In this document: positions 6,220 to 7,840 of the stretch, piece after piece | Layout: every line of letters begins with the position of its first letter | Position numbering within the stretch: the stretch's first letter is position 1 | NCBI GenBank assembly: GCA_002499455.1 | Contig: DALN01000093.1 | Coordinates: 13,868 to 21,707, forward strand | Reading direction: 5' to 3' | Source of the DNA: Methanoculleus sp. UBA77 | Lineage (GTDB): Archaea > Halobacteriota > Methanomicrobia > Methanomicrobiales > Methanoculleaceae | Length of the DNA stretch: 7,840 nt | Notes under the pieces: generated by a model | Databases searched by the model: none | Told to the model about the DNA's origin: nothing | The model's input: only the letters and a program-made list of their open reading frames with translations | Position numbers and translations under genes: made by a program

Positions 6220-7205
6220 GCTTCCAGCGCCTCGATGAGTTGCCGGTTCTCCTCATGGGTCCGGACGGCCACCCGGATGTGGCAGGGCAGCCCGAACGAC
6301 CGGCAGTTCCGGACGAGGATGCCGCGCGTGAGGAGCCGTTCGACGAGCACGTCCGCGGGGAGAGGGACCTCTACGAGGATGTAGTTTGCAGACGGAGGCT
6401 CGCAGGTGAGGCCGAGACCACGGAGGCTTCCGGCGAGCCACTCCCGCTCGCGGGCGATCTGCTCCCGCGATGCACGGAGCAGGTCATAGTGCCGGAAGGC
6501 CTCGATGGCAAAGGCCTCGGCGAACGCATTGACCGTCCAGGGGAGGCGGACCGTCTCCACCCTCTCGATCAGTTCGGGCGTACCGAACCCGTAGCCGAAC
6601 CGGATCCCCGGCACGGCGAAGCTCTTCGTTAAGGAGCGCAGGAGAAAGAGATTCTCATCCCGGACGTCGACGAGGCTCTGGTGGGGGTCGGCAAGCTCGA
6701 TGAAGGCCTCGTCGAGGAAGAGGCACGTCCCCTGCCCGGCCATATCGGCAAGCAGCCGGAGGACCTCTCCCCGGCTGCAGAGTTTTCCCGTGGGATTGTT
6801 CGGGTTGCAGAGGAACCGGACGGCGGCCCCGGTCTCATCGGCGGTGCACCGGGCACCGGCAAGCCTCACCGCCATCTCATACTCCGCAAACGTTGGGGGG
6901 ATGATGCAGGCGGCATCGCCTTCGCCGAGCATGGCGGAACAGAACGCGCGGATCAACTCGACCGATCCGTTGCCGACAGCGACCTCGCCCGGATCGCGCC
7001 CGAATACTCGCCCTATCTCCTCTTTGAGCGCCTCATATCGGTCGTCCGGGTAGTCGTAGAGCGTCGAGGGGTCCGGGATCCAGGGGATCTCAGGGGGGTA
7101 GGGGTTCACATTAGCACTGAAGTCGAGCAGCCGGCCCTGCTCCCGGGTGCGGTGCCAGCGTACCCGACCGCCGTGTTCCATCCTTTCGGGAAGGTTTTCT
7201 CTCAT
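6207..7205 (-). CDS. cobD: L-threonine-O-3-phosphate decarboxylase CobD
   Basis: A 332-residue class I/II (fold type I) PLP enzyme. CobD decarboxylates threonine phosphate to (R)-1-aminopropan-2-yl phosphate, the linker joined to cobyric acid to make adenosylcobinamide phosphate. Seen are the CobD-like N-terminus HGG (11-13) and DFSANVNP (28-35), the NPNNPTG loop (134-140), D165 in LFLDEAF contacting the pyridine nitrogen, the SLTKSF motif with PLP lysine K194, R202 in GIRFGY and the substrate-carboxylate Arg R311 in HIRVAVR. Histidinol-phosphate aminotransferase (HisC) is the nearest alternative, but the N-terminal motifs and the overlap with cobY argue for CobD. I keep ATG 7205, which has AGGA 11 nt upstream. 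An internal ATG at 7181, just before the conserved HGG, is possible. It is first in a cobD-cobY operon and divergent from the RHH-ftsZ operon. Confidence 0.88.
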   Translation of the reverse strand: MRENLPERMEHGGRVRWHRTREQGRLLDFSANVNPYPPEIPWIPDPSTLYDYPDDRYEALKEEIGRVFGRDPGEVAVGNGSVELIRAFCSAMLGEGDAACIIPPTFAEYEMAVRLAGARCTADETGAAVRFLCNPNNPTGKLCSRGEVLRLLADMAGQGTCLFLDEAFIELADPHQSLVDVRDENLFLLRSLTKSFAVPGIRFGYGFGTPELIERVETVRLPWTVNAFAEAFAIEAFRHYDLLRASREQIAREREWLAGSLRGLGLTCEPPSANYILVEVPLPADVLVERLLTRGILVRNCRSFGLPCHIRVAVRTHEENRQLIEALEACLP

Positions 7206-7245
7206 ATCTCTGGCAATCCTGTGCGGGTATGTTGTCGGCTGCTAT

Positions 7246-7271
7246 CCATAAAACCGTTATGTCAGACATAA
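7246..7271 (-). promoter_or_regulatory. cobD promoter with adjoining palindromic operator
   Basis: On the minus strand GGTTTTATGG (7255-7246) is a TATA-like element that would start transcription near 7224 and leave a leader of about 20 nt carrying AGGA. Directly upstream, where TFB contacts the BRE, lies TTATGTC-A-GACATAA (7257-7271), a perfect palindrome with 7-bp arms around one central base. Protein bound there would be expected to block TFB/TBP loading at cobD. Confidence 0.5.
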
Positions 7272-7284
7272 ACTCGTTTCAGAA

Positions 7285-7297
7285 GATATTTATACAA
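7285..7297 (+). promoter_or_regulatory. TATA box of the RHH-ftsZ operon
   Basis: TTTATACA at 7289-7296 is a good match to the archaeal box A, preceded by a purine-rich AGAAGA that could serve as BRE. Start of transcription is predicted near 7319, giving a leader of about 85 nt. A second A/T-rich stretch, caatattattatgg at 7301-7314, could shift the start some 10-15 nt downstream. Confidence 0.5.
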
Positions 7298-7316
7298 TCC
7301 CAATATTATTATGGCT

Positions 7317-7391
7317 TATCTGATACAGTCAGACACAAGGATTGCGATTGTCTGACAAATGGCAGACCCCTGGCTGCTAGATGTCAGATAT
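7317..7391 (+). promoter_or_regulatory. Phased cluster of GTC(A/T)GAC operator-like palindromes
   Basis: Five related sites are centred on a CAG or CTG: TATC-T-GATA (7317-7325, centre 7321), AGTC-A-GACA (7327-7335, centre 7331), TTGTC-T-GACAA (7348-7358, centre 7353), a partial site GGC-A-GACC (7361-7368, centre 7364), and ATGTC-A-GATAT (7381-7391, centre 7386). Centre distances are 10, 22, 11 and 22 bp, i.e. whole helical turns. They start at the predicted transcription start and fill most of the leader. A sixth partial copy, TATCAGAC, lies in the RHH coding region (7420-7427) but is out of phase. The layout fits cooperative binding of a dimeric RHH protein, most simply autoregulation by the next gene. 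The binding protein is inferred, not shown. Confidence 0.55.
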
Positions 7392-7398
7392 GAGTGAT
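7392..7398 (+). promoter_or_regulatory. Ribosome binding site of the RHH gene
   Basis: GAGTGAT matches the AGGAGGTGAT anti-Shine-Dalgarno complement with one G missing. It is 7 nt from ATG 7406 and 4 nt from ATG 7403. It overlaps the upstream GTG at 7394, which makes that GTG an unlikely start. Confidence 0.45.
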
Positions 7399-7405
7399 TG
7401 AGATG

Positions 7406-7582
7406 ATGGATCGGATAACTATCAGACTGCCCCGGCAGCAGGTTGAGATGCTCGAGAGGCTGGTGGAGGCTGGCGAGTTCCCCACGGTATCGGAGGCTGT
7501 GAGGTATTCGGTCAGAGCGCTTCTGGAACGGCATGGAAACCGTGCTCTACGTGAGGCGGAACAGATCTCATTCCAGGTTTAG
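7406..7582 (+). CDS. cdrS: Short ribbon-helix-helix transcriptional regulator, CdrS-like
   Basis: A 58-residue protein made of little more than one RHH (CopG/MetJ/Arc fold) domain. The N-terminal strand RITIRLP (3-9) pairs in the dimer and enters the DNA major groove. Helix 1 is about QQVEMLERLVEAG (11-23), the turn EFPTVSE (24-30) holds the usual Ser N-cap, and helix 2 is SEAVRYSVRALLERHG (29-44). A short polar tail follows. The start MDRITIRLP and the EAGEFP(T/N)xSEA(V/I)R pattern resemble haloarchaeal CdrS, a regulator of ftsZ2 and cell division; this is recalled similarity, not an alignment. I prefer ATG 7406 for that reason. ATG 7403 and GTG 7394 are in frame. The gene is followed after 10 nt by ftsZ, whose ribosome binding site includes the TAG stop here, so the two form one operon. 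The palindromes upstream are candidate binding sites. Confidence 0.8.
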   Translation: MDRITIRLPRQQVEMLERLVEAGEFPTVSEAVRYSVRALLERHGNRALREAEQISFQV

Positions 7583-7587
7583 GAGGT
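7581..7587 (+). promoter_or_regulatory. Strong ribosome binding site of ftsZ
   Basis: AGGAGGT is a full Shine-Dalgarno match placed 5 nt before the ATG at 7593. Its first two bases belong to the TAG stop codon of the preceding RHH gene. It is much stronger than the other ribosome binding sites in the window. Confidence 0.85.
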
Positions 7588-7592
7588 ATCAA

Positions 7593-7840
7593 ATGCAGAC
7601 GATCATCAACGAGGCGTTAAAACACGCAGAACGTGAGAAATTCCTGAAGACCGACTCGGTCGAGGGCGAAGACGACATCCTCGGCCAGCCACGAATTGTC
7701 ATCGTCGGATGCGGTGGCGCAGGCAACAACACCGTAAACAGGCTGTATCACATGCAGGTGAACGGTGCAGAGACGATCGCGATCAACACGGACAAGCAGC
7801 ACCTGGACATGATCCAGGCCGACAAGAGGGTGCTTGTCGG
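7593..7840 (+). CDS. ftsZ: Cell division GTPase FtsZ (FtsZ2-like), N-terminal part, cut by window edge
   Basis: The first 82 complete codons of an FtsZ. FtsZ is the tubulin homologue that polymerises with GTP into the mid-cell division ring. After a charged N-terminal extension (1-32) come the first strand and GTP-binding loop, RIVIVGCGGAGNNTVNR (34-50), and then GAETIAINTDKQHLDMIQAD (58-77), the T3/H2 region. The GAGNNTVNRLY and AINTDKQHL patterns fit the archaeal FtsZ2 group better than FtsZ1, judged from memory. The GTPase T4 (GGGTGTG) and T7 motifs lie beyond the edge. Start ATG 7593 is backed by AGGAGGT 5 nt upstream. It is second in an operon with the RHH regulator, which suggests its level is set together with that protein. 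Confidence 0.93.
   Translation, partial: MQTIINEALKHAEREKFLKTDSVEGEDDILGQPRIVIVGCGGAGNNTVNRLYHMQVNGAETIAINTDKQHLDMIQADKRVLV

Noticed and set aside
5698..6384. 228-codon plus-strand frame opposite cobY
   Set aside because: It spans the cobY/cobD junction antisense. CobY motifs on the minus strand explain the region.
6207..7205. Histidinol-phosphate aminotransferase (hisC) for the PLP enzyme
   Set aside because: The HGG and DFSANVNP motifs near the N-terminus and the overlap with cobY point to CobD. HisC remains only a remote alternative.
7206..7393. Cobalamin riboswitch or CRISPR repeat explanation for the repeats upstream of cobD
   Set aside because: The repeated units are short palindromes in both orientations with no spacer-repeat periodicity of CRISPR length. 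No B12-box-like conserved element is visible, and cobalamin riboswitches are essentially bacterial.
7394..7402. GTG at 7394 as start of the RHH gene
   Set aside because: It lies within the likely Shine-Dalgarno GAGTGAT, has no site of its own, and would add residues MIEM before the family-typical MDRITIRLP start.

Overview
The window looks like chromosomal core DNA of a GC-rich methanogenic archaeon, most likely a Methanomicrobiales member close to Methanoculleus. That placement is inferred from gene content and was not searched. The archaeal signs are an archaeosine radical SAM enzyme (RaSEA), a CobY-type (not CobU-type) guanylyltransferase, a TIGR00300-type ornithine cyclodeaminase, an FtsZ2-like FtsZ, an archaeal-style Cys-rich flavoprotein, a serine tRNA without an encoded CCA, and TATA-box promoters, some with leaderless geometry. 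No transposon, CRISPR array, phage gene or other sign of recent transfer was seen.

Layout. Bases 1-154 hold no gene I can support. An endonuclease/exonuclease/phosphatase-fold protein (155-1123, +) and an iron-sulfur flavoprotein (1225-1899, +) follow. Then come minus-strand tRNA-Ser(UGA) (2017-2101) and a minus-strand secreted, C-terminally anchored surface protein (2141-3229). RaSEA (3258-4244, +) diverges from the surface protein across only 28 bp. It converges on the ornithine cyclodeaminase-like gene (4241-5473, -), and the two share a CTAG that supplies both stop codons. Next is a minus-strand cobalamin pair, cobD (6207-7205) then cobY (5614-6219), overlapping by 13 nt. A 200-bp regulatory region separates cobD from a plus-strand pair: a 58-residue ribbon-helix-helix regulator resembling CdrS (7406-7582), then ftsZ (7593 to beyond the right edge).

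How the parts fit. CobD makes aminopropanol phosphate and CobY activates adenosylcobinamide phosphate, so they serve the same late stage of cobamide assembly, which methanogens need for methyltransferase cofactors. RaSEA acts on G15 of tRNAs, and the tRNA-Ser here has G15 and C48. The RHH-ftsZ pair looks like a cell-division operon with its own regulator.

The most interesting signal is in 7257-7391. Copies of a palindrome with core GTC(A/T)GAC recur there. One perfect 15-bp copy lies beside the cobD TATA box. The others lie at and after the predicted start of the RHH-ftsZ transcript, with centres 10, 22, 11 and 22 bp apart, so roughly on one face of the helix. This looks like a cooperative operator array, plausibly for the adjacent RHH protein, and it may link cell-division control to the divergent cobalamin genes.
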